Positions 46,281 to 58,924 of a DNA stretch of 64,000 nucleotides are shown here, in pieces. Location: positions 107,732,513-107,796,512 of the forward strand of contig CM051521.1 of assembly GCA_028015205.1 (NCBI GenBank). The letters are read 5' to 3'. The notes below the pieces were generated by a model that saw only the letters and a program-made list of their open reading frames with translations, was not told where the DNA came from and did not search any database. Positions within the stretch are counted from its first letter, which is position 1; each line of letters opens with the position of its first letter. The translations under genes and the position numbers were made by a program. Source of the DNA: Mytilisepta virgata (taxonomy: Eukaryota > Mollusca > Bivalvia > Mytilida > Mytilidae).

Positions 46281-47310
46281 ACCAGAGGCTCCAAACAGCA
46301 AGTATCACTCACGTGAACTAATCTGCAAATTGCAATCAAAGTAAGAGTAGAGGACCAAATACAAACCATACTGCTGTCATTCTTCCATTTTTGAATGACT
46401 CAATGTTTTCTGACAAAGGTCTTAACCAAATTTTCCTATAGGGTATTCCTTTGTTAAAATTTAGTTTGGCTGTAGTGACTATCTAGGTTGAAAGACTGTC
46501 TCATCAGATGAACATCACAGAGAAGACCATCTACTGACCACTGCTTCACTAACTGAGTGGTTTCAGACAAGATCTTTCAGCCAACTTTCCATAAGATCCA
46601 AAGTTAAACTTCGTTAGGTTTGGTCATGATTGCCACCTTGATGAAATAACTGGATTTTTGGATATAATTTTGGAAGAGTATCATAATAAACACCATTTCT
46701 GACAAATCTGGTTCAAATTTGCCCATTGGTTTGGACAAAATGACAATTACATAAAGTAGTCTGTTAAACTACTGTTAAACTGCCAACTTTGGTTGAGTCT
46801 AGTTGACATGTTTCAGAGAGAAAAGAAAAAAAACTGAATTTTACATAAATGCCTTTGGTTCAGGTAAATGGAAAATTCCTTTTTCCTAGAAAGATTCGCT
46901 TGAAAAGTTTAATTTAACTAGAGTCTCCCAGGAACCTGCATCGCTCATCTGGATTCAATTTGCTAATCAATGGCCATAAAAGCAGTAACTCTGTTTGGTT
47001 GGGTGATTGGTATCAAAGGACAATTTTTTTTTTTATATTAAGTAAATCAACTAAAAATATTCAAATGCAACAATGATGTCACAATACTTATACATTCAAA
47101 ATTTCAAAGCATCAATTTTCTAAATCTTGATTTTACTTAAAATTTTACAGTTGCATAACAAATTTTTACTAGGTGCAGTTTTTTTGTTAATTTTCAATTC
47201 CACAATATTCAAAGATGCAACTTGCACTGATTGATCCTGGGTCAAATGGAAATCTGTCTATACAAATGGAGAATATTATATTTTAATCCTTCACAGCATC
47301 ACTTAAGATT
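46281..47310 (+). repeat. Two degraded pearl-like heads and bodies
   Basis: Heads at 46281 (CCAGAGGCTCCAAACAGC, ATCACTCACGTG) and 46917 (CTAGAGTCTCCCAGGAACC, GCATCGCTCATCTGG). Pearl units are recognisable between 46400 and 46800; terminal hairpins are not preserved. Confidence 0.6.
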
Positions 47311-47859
47311 TCAGGTTTACTGGCTCTTCCAATGCAACAACAGTGACCTAACTTAACAACCATCAGTTCCTCAAATGATATCAGCAAATATAACATATAA
47401 TATTTCCACAAATTATAAAGCATATCTAGTTTATATTAGTAAGTCGACCTGTTTATAAAATGTTTCATTTTGTCATTTTTTTTCTTTGGCTCAAAACAAA
47501 TCTTCTAAAAAATTTCTGAAAGGTTCACATAATCTACAGTATTACAAAAAATATAATTTCCTTAAAATATCAACATAATAAAAGCCACTTAAAGATGTCA
47601 AATACAATCTTACATAACAATTAAAATGGTAGCACAGCCAACTGAATCTGTGTTCAATAATACTAATGCCAAAGCAGAAAGACCTATGTCAAGGCAAACT
47701 AATATTATTATCTAGATAACATCAATTTTGCTATTTTTTCTTTTTTTTATGGGACATAACTCATAGGACTGTAGTGGTTATAAAAGTTAAAATCAAACTT
47801 GGTCAAAAATACTCATTCAAAGCATAAATAAGTATGTTGAAGCAATATAAAATTATCAT
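47311..47859. other. Intron sequence without recognised features
   Basis: AT-rich; nothing recognised. Confidence 0.5.
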
Positions 47860-47871
47860 CCAGTAAACATT

Positions 47872-48137
47872 TGTTTGTTTGTTAACTTGGGGTTTTGCGC
47901 CATTTTCAGCACATTTGGCTATTTCGCGACAGCCAGTTTTTATTGGAGGAGGAAGCTGGAGTACCTGGATAGAACCACCGACCTTCGGTAGGAAAATCGG
48001 CAATCCTTGTCATTTAAGATTGGGGTCGAACACCACCTGCCACAGGTGAGATTTGAACTCATAACCTCGTGTTGACAGGCTAGTGATCATTAGTAGCTGT
48101 GACGAATTAACTAGACCACTCGGCCACTGAGGCCCCT
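47872..48137 (-). mobile_element. tRNA-derived SINE, copy 1
   Basis: Read on the minus strand, the 5' end has a tRNA-like A box (TGGCCGAGTGGTC) and, about 50 nt on, a B box (GGTTATGAGTTCAAATC). A conserved body follows (CTGTCGCGAAATAGCC) and the 3' end is (CAAA)n. The flanks CCAGTAAACATT (47860-47871) and CCAGAAAACATT (48138-48149) match at 11 of 12 positions: a target-site duplication. The A and B boxes are those of RNA polymerase III promoters. Confidence 0.88.
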
Positions 48138-48149
48138 CCAGAAAACATT

Positions 48150-48559
48150 CATTCTAAAATATATGGCCAAATGGATACACAGACAAATGAACTAAAAGAA
48201 AATTTTTTTAGACCTGAATTTAATTGTCAACAATACTGATGCAAAAATAAAAGTATGTATATTGGGGAAACTCATCTATGTGTATATGAATATATAAAAT
48301 ATATTTGAAGAACACAAAATTATATAATTTGTCACTTTTAAAGAGGCTGAGAAATGAACATTCAGATATAATAGCTGTCGTTGAAATACATGTACTAATA
48401 TGTAAATTTGAAATTTAATCTTGTTACCATTCAAAAGTACAAAATATGACAAAATTAATCATAAATTAAATTGAAGTCAGTAGCTCAATAGTCCCTTTCA
48501 TCTCTCTTTATGTATTATCTATATTGATTTCTGATATTTTGACATATAACAAAAACAAA
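48150..48559. other. Spacer between two SINEs
   Basis: AT-rich unique intron sequence; nothing recognised. Confidence 0.5.
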
Positions 48560-48571
48560 CCACTGAAAGGT

Positions 48572-48837
48572 TTGTTTGTTTGTTTAGTTGAGGTTTTACG
48601 CCGTTGTCAGCACATTTGGCTATTTCGCGACAGCCAGTTTTTTTTGGAGGAGGAAGCTTGAGTACCTGGAGAGAACCACCGACCTGCGGTAGGAAAATTG
48701 GCAATCCTTGTCAATTTAGATCGGTGTCAAACACACCCCGCCACAGGTGAGATTCGAACTCACAACCTTGTGTTGAGAGGCTAGTGATCATTTGTAGCCG
48801 TGACGCACTAACTAGACCACTCGGCCACCGAGGCCCC
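48572..48837 (-). mobile_element. tRNA-derived SINE, copy 2
   Basis: Same family, orientation and length (266 bp) as copy 1, about 85-90% identical by eye. A box TGGCCGAGTGGTC and B box GGTTGTGAGTTCGAATC are closer to the tRNA consensus. The perfect 12-bp target-site duplication CCACTGAAAGGT lies at 48560-48571 and 48838-48849, suggesting a younger insertion. Confidence 0.9.
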
Positions 48838-48929
48838 CCACTGAAAGGTAATTCCTGCATTAAATGAAGGTCATAAACTGCCAACTAAAATTAGCTGGCC
48901 CATTATTATATCATTTCTATATATATATA

Positions 48930-49480
48930 TACTGCTCCAAGCAGCCAGAATCGCTCACCTGGAAATCATTTGCAGAATAAATTATTTGACTCTATCCATC
49001 CTGACTGGCAGTCTGGAACATTGCTGTCCAATTGGCTCACTTGTTTTGCCAAATTGTTGGCCAGGTTTCAAACAAGAACATCATTCAGTGAATTTTTCCA
49101 TAAGGTCCTATGTTACAATATGCTGGGTTCTGGCGGCCATCTTGGATGGCAGACAGGGTCATCGGATATATTTCTGAAAGAGGACCATCTAAGGACCATC
49201 ACTGCCAAGTTTTGTTCCAACTGGCCCAGTGGTTTACGACAAGATCTTTAAGTAAATTTCCCATAGGATCCTATGTTAAGCTATGTTTGGGTCTGCTGGC
49301 CATCGTTGATGACGGGCAGGGTCATCAGATACAATTCTGAAAGAGTATCTCTCAGGACCATTGCTACCAAGGTTTGTTCCAATTAGCCCAGTAGTTTCAG
49401 AGAAAAAGATCTTTAAAGGAAAGTTTACGACAATGATGCCGGAGACGCCGGACAGTCGATGGCTAGGTGAGCTTAAAATG
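48930..49480 (+). mobile_element. Short pearl-like element
   Basis: Head stem CTGCT/AGCAG (48932-48944), motif GCTCACCTGG (48953-48962), three ~165-bp units, and the terminus GATGGCTAGGTGAGCTTAAAA (hairpin reduced, 49458-49474). It lacks the long 3' segment of other copies. Confidence 0.75.
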
Positions 49481-49948
49481 GTGTATTGCAAAGTGTTTCA
49501 AAAAAGTTTTAAAACACTGTTTGAACTGCATGGTGGCTAAATAGGAAAGAATATTTTTTTAAACTTTGAAAATTTATGTTTTGTTGCCAATATTATATCA
49601 ACAAGATTATGTAAGCATTAAAGTTATGCTGTTATGCAATTGCAATTCTTATGACAAACAACCTTCCTTTTCTGAATTTTTTATTCAAAGTATGATTCAA
49701 TTAACTGCTAGCCTGCAAAACAAGGCATAACATATTGTTATTTTTGGTTTTTTCTGCCTTTCATATGCTGAAGTTGTTTTTAAATAAAATCCAAGTGCTG
49801 ATTAATATTATATGATGAAAGTATTGAGATCTTAGTATTGACATGAATAATTATTGGTAATCAACGTTTTTCTGAGTGACGTAAAACTTAATTGAAATTT
49901 TCAACATTTAAAAGTTGGTTTTGTTGCACTCTCCTCCAAGTCATAGTA
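49480..49948. other. Intron sequence without recognised features
   Basis: AT-rich; nothing recognised. Confidence 0.5.
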
Positions 49949-51040
49949 AACAAGAGGTTCCAAAGAGCCTGAATCGCTCACCTATTATTTTTTGTGTAGA
50001 TCTTGCATCATTAATTATTTTTGCTATTTAATGTATATCGTTGTATTTTTCACTTTAATACTGACTTGTACTGCTAAAATATACAATCCTGAACCCAAAT
50101 ATATATGGTTGCAAGAGAATTTTTTATCAGTTGCTATGGAATTTTTCAATGACATTAACTCTTGACCTTCCATTTTGACTTGAACAGGTAAATTGTAGAG
50201 TCCTGAACCCAAATATATCCAATTGCTATGGCCTTTTCCATCCGTTGCTATGGACTTAATCAATGACCTTGACTCGTGACCTTTCTTTTTGACTAGTACA
50301 GGTCCTTGACACAAATATATATGGTTGCTAGGGACATTTTCATCAGTTGCTCTCGACTATTTCCATGACCTTGACCTTTGCCTCCATTTTACTTGTACAG
50401 CTACCATTTAATTTATTTTAAGTTATGCTCTAAACATCTGTGACAATATGTCAGACCATTATTTTTACTGATTATTACTGTTTACAGTGCTTTCAAGGAC
50501 AAAAACTCCTATGAGGGGTCAATTGACGATTTTGGTCATGTTGACTTATTTGTAGATCTTACTTTGCTGGACATTTTTGCTGTTTACAGTTTGTCTTTAT
50601 CTATAATAATATTCAATTTAATAACCTAAAACTGCAATATTTCCTTAAAATTAAGAATTCAGGGGCAATAACAAAAATGAGTTGACAGATTCATCTGAAA
50701 ATTTTATGGCAGGTAGACCTTGACCTCATAAACATTTTTACCCAGTCAGTTTTGCTCTAAATGCTTTAGTTTTTGAGATATAAGCCAAAAACTGCAGTTT
50801 ACCTCCTATGTTCTATTTTTAGCCATGGTGGCCATGTTTCTTGACAGATAAGAAAATAAAACAAACACTTTATTCTAGATACCCTACGGATCAACCAGAC
50901 TAAGTATGGCTGTAATTGGTTCTGCAGTTTCAGAGGAAAAGATCTTTGAAAAAGTTTACAATGGACAACGGACGACAGATGATGGACACGAAGTGATGGC
51001 AAAAGCTCACATGTCCTTTTAGGTTAGGTGAGCTAAAAAG
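49949..51040 (+). mobile_element. Pearl-like element with variant motif
   Basis: Head stem AGGTTC...GAGCCT (49955-49970), motif GCTCACCTA (49976-49984). The internal units differ (GTTGCTATGGACTTAATC, CCTGAACCCAAATATAT), then the usual 3' segment, and hairpin AGCTCACATGTCC-TTTTA-GGTTAGGTGAGCT (51004-51034). The right arm reads, inverted, AGCTCACCTAACC, so it carries the same A as the 5' motif. Confidence 0.78.
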
Positions 51041-51308
51041 CACTGCAATTTCAGTAAAACTTATCTGATGCTTTCCTCACAATTTGAAGCTTCTGCCTCC
51101 TGATCCTCTAAAGTCTAACTTCAGTCAGTGGTGAAATAAAAAGATTTGATGTTATACTGTTAAAAAGAATGTACTATTTTTGCAAATGAAATTTAAAAGG
51201 CTATGAAGAGATTAATTGTGGTTTTTACAATACTTCAATAACTACCTTATGACAAAGTTGAAGATTTCCAATTCATCTTATATAAGTAATTTGACAATTT
51301 CTAAGAAC

Positions 51309-52325
51309 AACAAGAGTGGACACACTACATGTCTCGCCTGAGTATGCACATGGACACAAAATAATGATTATCTGATACCCAACGTTTTCCAAGTCAAAGG
51401 AAAATGTGTTAAAAGAAATTTAGGTCAATGTCAAAAGGCAGGTGTCATACCGACATGTATCCACTAAGAACTATCCATTAACCAAATATGGTGGGTCTAG
51501 GTATTAAAAAGTTTCTCAGAAATGGACCTAAGCTCAAAAATGTGACAAAGTCACTCAAGCATGGAATTGAGGTCAAGGTCGAGACAGGTGTCAGATTTGC
51601 ATGTACTCACTAAAAACTATCTATAGACCAAACACATATGGGTCTAGGTATTACAGTTGCTTAAAAAAGGACTTAATCAAGAATTACTTGGATGAAAGTC
51701 ACTCAACAATGAAATTGAGATCAATTTCCAGAGACAAGTATCAGACTGGCATGTACCCATCGAGAACTATCAATAGACCAATTACAGTGGGTCTAGGTAC
51801 TCAGAAATGGACTTAATCATGAAAAAGTGACAAAGTCACTCAAGCATGAAATTGAGGTCAAGGTCAAAAGCAGGTGTCAGACTGACATGTACCCACCAAG
51901 AACTATCTATTGACCAATACGGTGGGTCTAAGTATTACAGTTTCTGATAAAGGACTTAACCACGAAAAATTGACAAAGTCACTGGAGCATGAAATTGAGG
52001 TCAACGTCCCAAGCCAGGTGTCAGACTGGCATGTACCCACTAAGAACTATGTATAGACCAAATATGGTTTGCCTAGGTATTACAGTTGCTGAGAAATAGA
52101 TTTAACCATGAAACTTGGACGCAGATATTAAATTCATGTTTATGAATTCAGTGAACCATGAAAATGACGTCATGGTTACAAGACAAGTATACTGCGGCAA
52201 ACATTATACGATAAGCTACCTTGTGGACCATAAATCATAATTGTAGGTTAAAGTTTTACAAAAGTAATAGAAAAGTAATACCTAGATCTCGCCTCCGCGA
52301 CTTTTCATCGCAGGTGAGACAAAAA
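51309..52325 (+). mobile_element. CAAGAGTG-family element, copy 3
   Basis: 5' stem AGTG-GACA-CACT, motif GTCTCGCCTGAG, about five ~146-bp units like copy 2, and the 3' hairpin at about 52290-52321 (TCTCGCCTCCGCGAC-TTTTC-ATCGCAGGTGAGAC). No coding frame. Confidence 0.8.
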
Positions 52326-53340
52326 GTAGCATTATCATATTCCTTTTCATACTTTTTCAAAATTAACTTTATTTCCAAAATAAGTTTTTGAAATGTATAT
52401 TTTTTATGACTAAAATGCCTTAATAAATTTGATGTTTTAAGGGCAAAACAACAGCATTATTTCTCTATTTCAAAAATTACTTAGGCCAGCAAAAAATAAA
52501 CTACTGTATATTTCTACCAACCCAACTAACCCTATTCTTTATGTGCCTACCCTTAACATTTATCTGAAATTGTACAACAAAAACTCTTTTAGTCAGGATG
52601 TTTCACTTAAACAAACCAATTAAATTTTGCATGATGCAACAGCGACATCATAAACATCTGCTAAATCAAAGATTTGAAGAAACTTTTGAGTGTTTTCACA
52701 GCAGATTTTGGTCAAAACAACTATGAGCAACAGCCTTACCAAAAAAGGATGTTTTGATATGATGATGTTTGTCTTACATAAAGACACAATGAGTGAAATA
52801 TCTTTTGGGGCAAGCTGTTGCTCATATCAAAATTTTTAATTCAAAGGTTGAAAAATGAGAGAAATTTGGTCTTTTTCATTGATTTCTTCACAATAAACCA
52901 TCTTTGACGGTATATTGCTGCTATTACAGATATTTCTTGTTGAAAACAAAATATGTTCCTTACAATGCAACATTTAAAGAGTACTTAATGACAGCTGAGA
53001 GTAAGTTTTTCATTACTTTTTGATTTTGGAATTCAAGGAGCAAAATCATACAATGCCCTTTTACTTACCTGCCAAACCAAAAACAGCATGTTAGTTGAAA
53101 TACACATGTACAGCCTTTTTTTATTCTTGGTCTTAAGCTTGGAAAAACAGTATGAGTCAGCTTCCAAGCAAGTCTTATCAGAAGCTAACTCTGATGATTA
53201 TGATTATAGAGAATACATGTATCTAACTTGTGATGAATTCAGTGTAGGCTTTTTTTTTAAATTTATGTTCCAGAAGCATCTGATAAACAAATAAATAAAC
53301 TCTAAAATTGATTTTTGGAAACATATTATATATTTCTGGA
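52326..53340. other. Intron sequence without recognised features
   Basis: AT-rich unique sequence. Short open frames lack paired splice signals in the right phase. Confidence 0.5.
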
Positions 53341-54016
53341 TTAACCTTGACCAGGTCAGTGTGACCAAAACTTTAGAAATACTGGAATAACCTTGATCAG
53401 GTAAGTGTGACCAAAACTTTAGAAAGCCTGGATAACCTTGATCAGGTAAGTGTGACCAAAACTTTAGAAAGCCTGGATTACCTTGATCAGGTAAGTGTGA
53501 CCAAAACTTTAGAAATCCTGGATTACCTTGATCAGGTATGTGTGACCAAAACTTTAGAAATCCTGGATTACCTTGATCAGGTAAGTGTGACCAAAACTTT
53601 AGAAATCCTGGATTACCTTGATCAGGTAAGTGTGACTAAAACTTTGGAAAGCCTGGATTACCTTGATCAGGTAAGTGTGACCAAAACTTTAGAAATCCTA
53701 GATTACCTAATCAGGTAAGTGTGACCAAAACTTTAGAAAGACTGGATTACTTTGATCAGGTATGTGTGACCAAAACCTTGGAAAGCCTGGATTACCCTGA
53801 TCAGGTAAGTGTGACCAAAACGTTAGAAAATATGGATTAACCTTGATCAGGTAAGTGTGACCAAAACTTTAGAAAGCCTGGATTAACCTTGATCAGGTAA
53901 GTGTGACCAAAACTTTAGAAAGCCTGGATTACCTTGATCAGGTAAGTGTGACCAAAACTTTAGAAAGCCTGGATTAACCTTGATCAGGTAAGCGTGAAAA
54001 AAACTTTAGAAAGCCA
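53341..54016. repeat. Minisatellite, ~45-bp unit, about 15 copies
   Basis: The unit contains CCTTGATCAGGTAAGTGTGA and CCAAAACTTTAGAAA, with period 45-46 bp. Most copies are open on the plus strand (a repeating TKTLESLDYLDQVSV peptide) because the unit is a multiple of three; there is no start context or splice evidence, so this is not called coding. The copy edges carry CAGGTAAGT. Confidence 0.93.
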
Positions 54017-55080
54017 AAGAATCATCAATACAATCATGAAAAGTTAATCTCTTAACAGCTTTCTAGTAAATGAAAAATCAAAGCCACAGTGTAAAATCAG
54101 GGTCTGATTAATAATTAATTTGTTAACATAAAAAATACTGACTAAATTAACCATTGTATCACAATAATGTTTACAAACGGTAAATACAGTGATTTAAACC
54201 AGATGTAATTTAACCTGTATAGATCCATTACTTAATTATTTATACACTGTTTCCTGGACAACAATATAAATGGTCACGAATTAACAGGCAAAACCTAAAA
54301 GAAAAAGTTTCTCCTTTGAACAAATATTATCATTATATTTGTTTGGAATTATTGTTTATTTTTCTAATAATTTTGTGACACATGCAATGCTTTATTTTTG
54401 TGTGATTTTCCATACAGGATATAACAACTTAATTAATACAGGCAGCAATTAATTTTACAAAATCTATGTGGTTTTCTGTTATTTTCACGTTAGCAAACAA
54501 CAAATTGAAATTTCTCCTTTTTATAATGCAATTATCATTAAAATAAATTGTGACAGTATTTACTAGCCCTAATATATATAGTATCTCTTTACTTATAATC
54601 ATACTCTTTAGGAGATATTTGGTTTTTTTTCTTATTTAGAAATGCTTTACAAAATATATTAAACTTTCTTCCATTTAACATTCTGTAAGAGTTATAAGTC
54701 ATACTTAAGTATTAAATAGGTTTTTCAGTAAAACTATCTACTGCTATGTAAATTAACCAGATTATTCAGAAATTTTCAAAACTTCATTCATACAGATGCT
54801 TTTCCATCTTAAAATACCATTATTTATAGTCTTAAATCTTTACTTTCACTATTTCTGAAATTTCAGACAAAACAAAGATAACAAGACCTAACAAGATGTA
54901 CTGTCTTTAATATTAAGTAAAAAAAGACCATTTCATTAAAGTTAGGAGTGAATTAAGCAATGTTGAAATTTTCCTCCAGTGAACTGATCTGAACTTGTCT
55001 TGACCAATTTTGTTTGACACCAAGACAATATCTCTGAATTTTATCATGTTATCTTTGTGTATTTGTATTTTCTCTTTTTT
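54017..55080. other. Intron sequence without recognised features
   Basis: AT-rich; nothing recognised. Confidence 0.5.
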
Positions 55081-55084
55081 TCTG

Positions 55085-55905
55085 TCATTGGACACAGTTT
55101 TAAAAGAGTACCATATAAGGATAATTGCTCCAAGTTTAAATTCCGACTGGCTCAACATTTCCAGAAAGAAGAAAATTAAAACCTAACTATTTTGTTAATT
55201 GTATGTGGCAATCACTCTTAGAAGGAGCTATCTACATGTAGGGTTTGAGAAACAATTGAGTAATTTCTAGATCTTGACTTACTGATTAAACTATAATTAA
55301 AGAGCAATAACACAAACAAGGCATTGTCACATGAATTCAGACCAAAGGAATGGTTTGCAGATCTTGGCTTGCCGATCATTTTTACAATTCATGTTTATTC
55401 TATAGCTGTAATAGTTTTCAAATTATGTTGCACAAATTCTCAATTATGTCAAAAAGTTTTATCTCTGTGTACTGGCAAATACCATACACATGTACACACA
55501 TTGATGGTAAATAAGTATGGATAGCAAATTTCATGGACAAATTTAAAAGGTTTAAATAATTAAATTGGGACTTAAGGAAAATCTAAAAAGAAATCATCAC
55601 ACATGTTCAGAATAATGATATATTATATAACTTAGGTGTGCTGAAATTTTCAAGTAACAATTTTTCTTTTTTCTTTAATTATTTGTTATTAATTTCTGAG
55701 ACAAAAGCAAAAATCCTGTATTAAGTCACAGCAGATAGTAAGGCATTTTTTACAGCAAAACACATTGGTTTTTAATTTTGAAACTAGTTATTTTAAGAAT
55801 GGTTGAGGTCAAGCTTTGTCCCAGCAGTTTCAAAGGATGACAGATGAAAGCAAAAAGTGATGTAAACAGCTCACATGGACCTTTTGGTCCAGGAGGGTTA
55901 AAAAT
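55085..55905 (+). repeat. Degraded pearl-like element (3' part)
   Basis: TCATTGGACACAGTTTTAAA, then AAAGAGTACCATATAAGGA, through to GCAAAAAGTGATG and the terminal hairpin AGCTCACATGGACC-TTTT-GGTCCAGGAGGGTT (about 55869-55900). The head is not preserved. Confidence 0.65.
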
Positions 55906-56638
55906 GTGATGTAACATGATTGTAATCTGGTTCCATAAAAATAATTTAGCTGTATTGATTTATAGCAATATTTTAAAAATTGAACTAGCACTATTAAATA
56001 CAGTTTTAAAAGTCTAAGGATCAAATACCCCTTTGGAAAATGCATGGTTTTGAGGTTTTTCTCGCATTTATTTATCAGATTCTACATAACAAAACACAAA
56101 TCTGACTTTTTTTTAAGTATCTTAAGCCTTTTAAGTAACCAAAAACAACAATACAAAATTTGTACTATAACCCTAAGTTTGGGTTTTTCAGACCTTTTTA
56201 CCTTATATGCAGCGATTTTTCATCATCTTGAAATTTCACACAAATATTTTTGCTCTGTTGTTGATCTGGTTATAATTTGACAGGCAGAAAATTAATGCAA
56301 CCACATTGACATTTGAGAATTTTCAATACCTTAAAATTTCTAAGTACTGGTAACATTTTTTAATACACAACAACTTCAACAATTACCATTGCAACCAATC
56401 ATAATAGAAATGTAGGATAATTCCTCTTCTTTCAGACAAGTGATAACAAGTAGCCATCCAAGTGTCAGAAAACTGGATTTTCTCCATCACTGTTTGAACC
56501 CTATTTTTGTTAGAAAACCCATTTAATAAAAGCAAGTTTGTAAACCTGAGGTTCAGAGGGTGATTTTTGGGCATTAAATATAATATTATTATTTCATGCA
56601 AAATACAAAAATTCTGTAATGAAATTAAATCTGTAAGA
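55906..56638. other. Intron sequence without recognised features
   Basis: AT-rich; nothing recognised. Confidence 0.5.
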
Positions 56639-57822
56639 AACTAGAGGCTCACCTAAGCCTGTATCGATCACCTGACTTTTATTAAATATAAGTTCTTTTG
56701 TATCCACAAGGATTTAAAGAAACGCAAAATGTCAAAGTAACCATGATATATGACCTTTGACCTAATAAGGCTTGGGTCATTTGAATCTGTCCTTTCATAT
56801 GAGATTCCTGCCAATTTTGGTTACAGTATGCCCATTAGTTTCTGAGCAAATGACAAAAAAGTCTTTTCCCATATGATTCAATGAAATCTTTCAACACCCG
56901 CAGCAGTCGGTTGATCAGATAAATCTCAACCATAAGTGGATCATTTGTACATGTCTTCATCAGCCATGCAAAGTTTCAAAACATTTCATAATCTTGTTTC
57001 AGAGAAGATTTTTGAAAATTGGCCAATCAAATCAAAGATGGCCACTGCCAGCCATGTTATTCATCCAACTGGAACCAAAGGTAGAGAGTTGGTAGGCAGC
57101 CATGTTACTCATCTAACCGAAATCAAAAGTAGACAGTTGGTAGAGGTCCTTCCATACATCATTCCTGCCAACTTTGGTTACAATCTGCTCATTAGTTCCT
57201 GAGCAAATGACAAAACAAATCCGTTCCCATATGGATTCAATGGAAACTTTGAATGACCGCAGCCATCGGTTGACTGGATGAATCTCAACAAAAAGTGGAT
57301 CGTTTGTAGAGGGTATTGTCGTCATCAATCAAGAATTTTGAAAATTGGCCATGTTGTTCATCCAACTGAAAACCAAAGGTGGAACTTCAATAGAGGTCCT
57401 TACATACATCATTCCTGTCAACTTTAGTTACAATCTGCCCATTGGTTCCTGAGCAATTGACAAAAAACTCTTTTCCTATATGATTTCAATGGAAACTTTG
57501 AACAGCCGCAGATGTCTCAACCAAACATGGATCGTATGTAGAGGATATTGTTGTCATCAATCCTGCAAAGTTTCAAAACATTTCATAATGTAGTTTCAGA
57601 GGAGAAGATTTTTGAAAATTGTCCAACAAAAATCAAAGATGGCCTCTGGTGGCCATGTTGTTCATCCAAATGGAACCAATGGTGGATTGTTTTTAGATTT
57701 GGTTACAATCTGCCAAGAAGTTTCAGAGGAGAAGATCAAAATGTGAGAAGTTAACGGACGACGATGGATGCAAATTGAGGAAATAATTAGCTCACATAGC
57801 AGATAGGCCAGGTGAGCTAAAA
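56639..57822 (+). mobile_element. Pearl-like element abutting the next one
   Basis: Head AGAGGCTCACCTAAGCCTG and GATCACCTGAC; internal units of a different subtype (CATGTTGTTCATCCAACTG, AACCAAAGGTGG, TCCTTACATACATCATTCC). It ends GGACGACGATGGATGC and hairpin AGCTCACATAGC...GGCCAGGTGAGCT (57789-57817), then AAAA, directly followed by the head of another element. Confidence 0.78.
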
Positions 57823-58417
57823 CCAGAGGCTCCCAGGAGCCTGTATCGCTCACCTGATAGTGCATTACCTATTACATATAGCGACAATTTCCCACAGGGT
57901 TAAAAGTTTGGCTGTGGTGGCCATCTTGGTTGATCATCCGGTTCATCGGACATATTTCTGAAAGAGGACCATCTAAGGACCATTGCTACAAAGTTTGGTT
58001 GCAATTGGCTCAGTAGTTTCAGCATGATGATTTTTAAATGAATTCCCCATAGGGTCCTATGTTAAACTAAGTTCAGCTGTGGTGGCCTTCTTGGTCAGAT
58101 GTCGGGACCATCGGACACAATTCTGGAAGGGGACTAGGCAAGGAACATTTCAGCAAAGTTTGGCTGAGATTAGCATAGTAGCTTCAGAGGAGAAGATTTT
58201 TAAAATTTTGATCTCCATTTTTTCTATTTTTAGTTTGGCCGCCATCTTGATCGAAGGTCGGGGACACAGGACACAATTTTTGAAGGGGACCATTCCACCA
58301 AATTTTGGTCCCAATTAGCCCAGTGGTTTCTGACAAGATTGAAATGTGGATTGTAGACGACGGACGCCAAGTGATGACAAAAGCTCACATGACCTTCGGG
58401 TCAGGTGAGCTTAAAAT
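57822..58417 (+). mobile_element. Short pearl-like element inserted at the end of another
   Basis: Head hairpin AGGCTCC-CA-GGAGCCT (57827-57842), motif GCTCACCTGA (57848-57857), three ~165-bp units, GACGACGGACGCC, and hairpin AGCTCACATGACC-TTC-GGGTCAGGTGAGCT (58382-58411). The motif pairs with ten bases of the right arm. Confidence 0.83.
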
Positions 58418-58920
58418 GAATGTTTCATCCTGTGTCTAATATTGATATTAAACGCCAACACTAAATCAAAGTGATGGAAATCACCACTGGAAAGATTGCA
58501 ACTGTAGTTGTGTATAATTTCAAATGTAATTTTATCACAGATATTGTCTCTGATATGTGAGATCAATTACAATGAATGTATTCCTTTTTTCCTGAAATAT
58601 TGAGTATTTTTTTTATTCAAAATCAATGTACATTCCGGGTACATGTACGAAGATAATTCGTAATAAGAGTTCAATGTATTTAAGTTATAAATTTTACTAA
58701 AATTATATGTTATTGGATCGTAATTTTACTTGAAATGACTTAACAAATTTAGATTCACCCGCATGTCTGAGTTAACAGATAATCGTAAGGTTTTTTTCCA
58801 AAAATGGCTCAATTAAAGAAATAATCGTCACATTAGTAAATGCACAATTAACTAGGTGAAACTGTTTTTGTAAACCAAAACATATGTCTCCCCTTCACTT
58901 TATTCTAGATAAATCTTGTC
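58418..58920. other. Intron sequence without recognised features
   Basis: AT-rich; nothing recognised. Confidence 0.5.
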
Positions 58921-58924
58921 TACC

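Noticed and set aside
48045..48137. tRNA gene on the minus strand
   Set aside because: The A and B boxes are present, but the sequence does not close into an acceptor stem and it continues into a SINE body with a (CAAA)n tail and target-site duplications.
53053..53090. Minus-strand stretch ending GGCAG|GTAAG
   Set aside because: It has a donor-like end but no acceptor at a suitable distance and no frame that fits between exons 1 and 2.
53407..53718. 103-residue repeated protein on the plus strand
   Set aside because: The frame is open only because the minisatellite unit is 45 bp; copies with 46-bp spacing break it, and there is no gene context.
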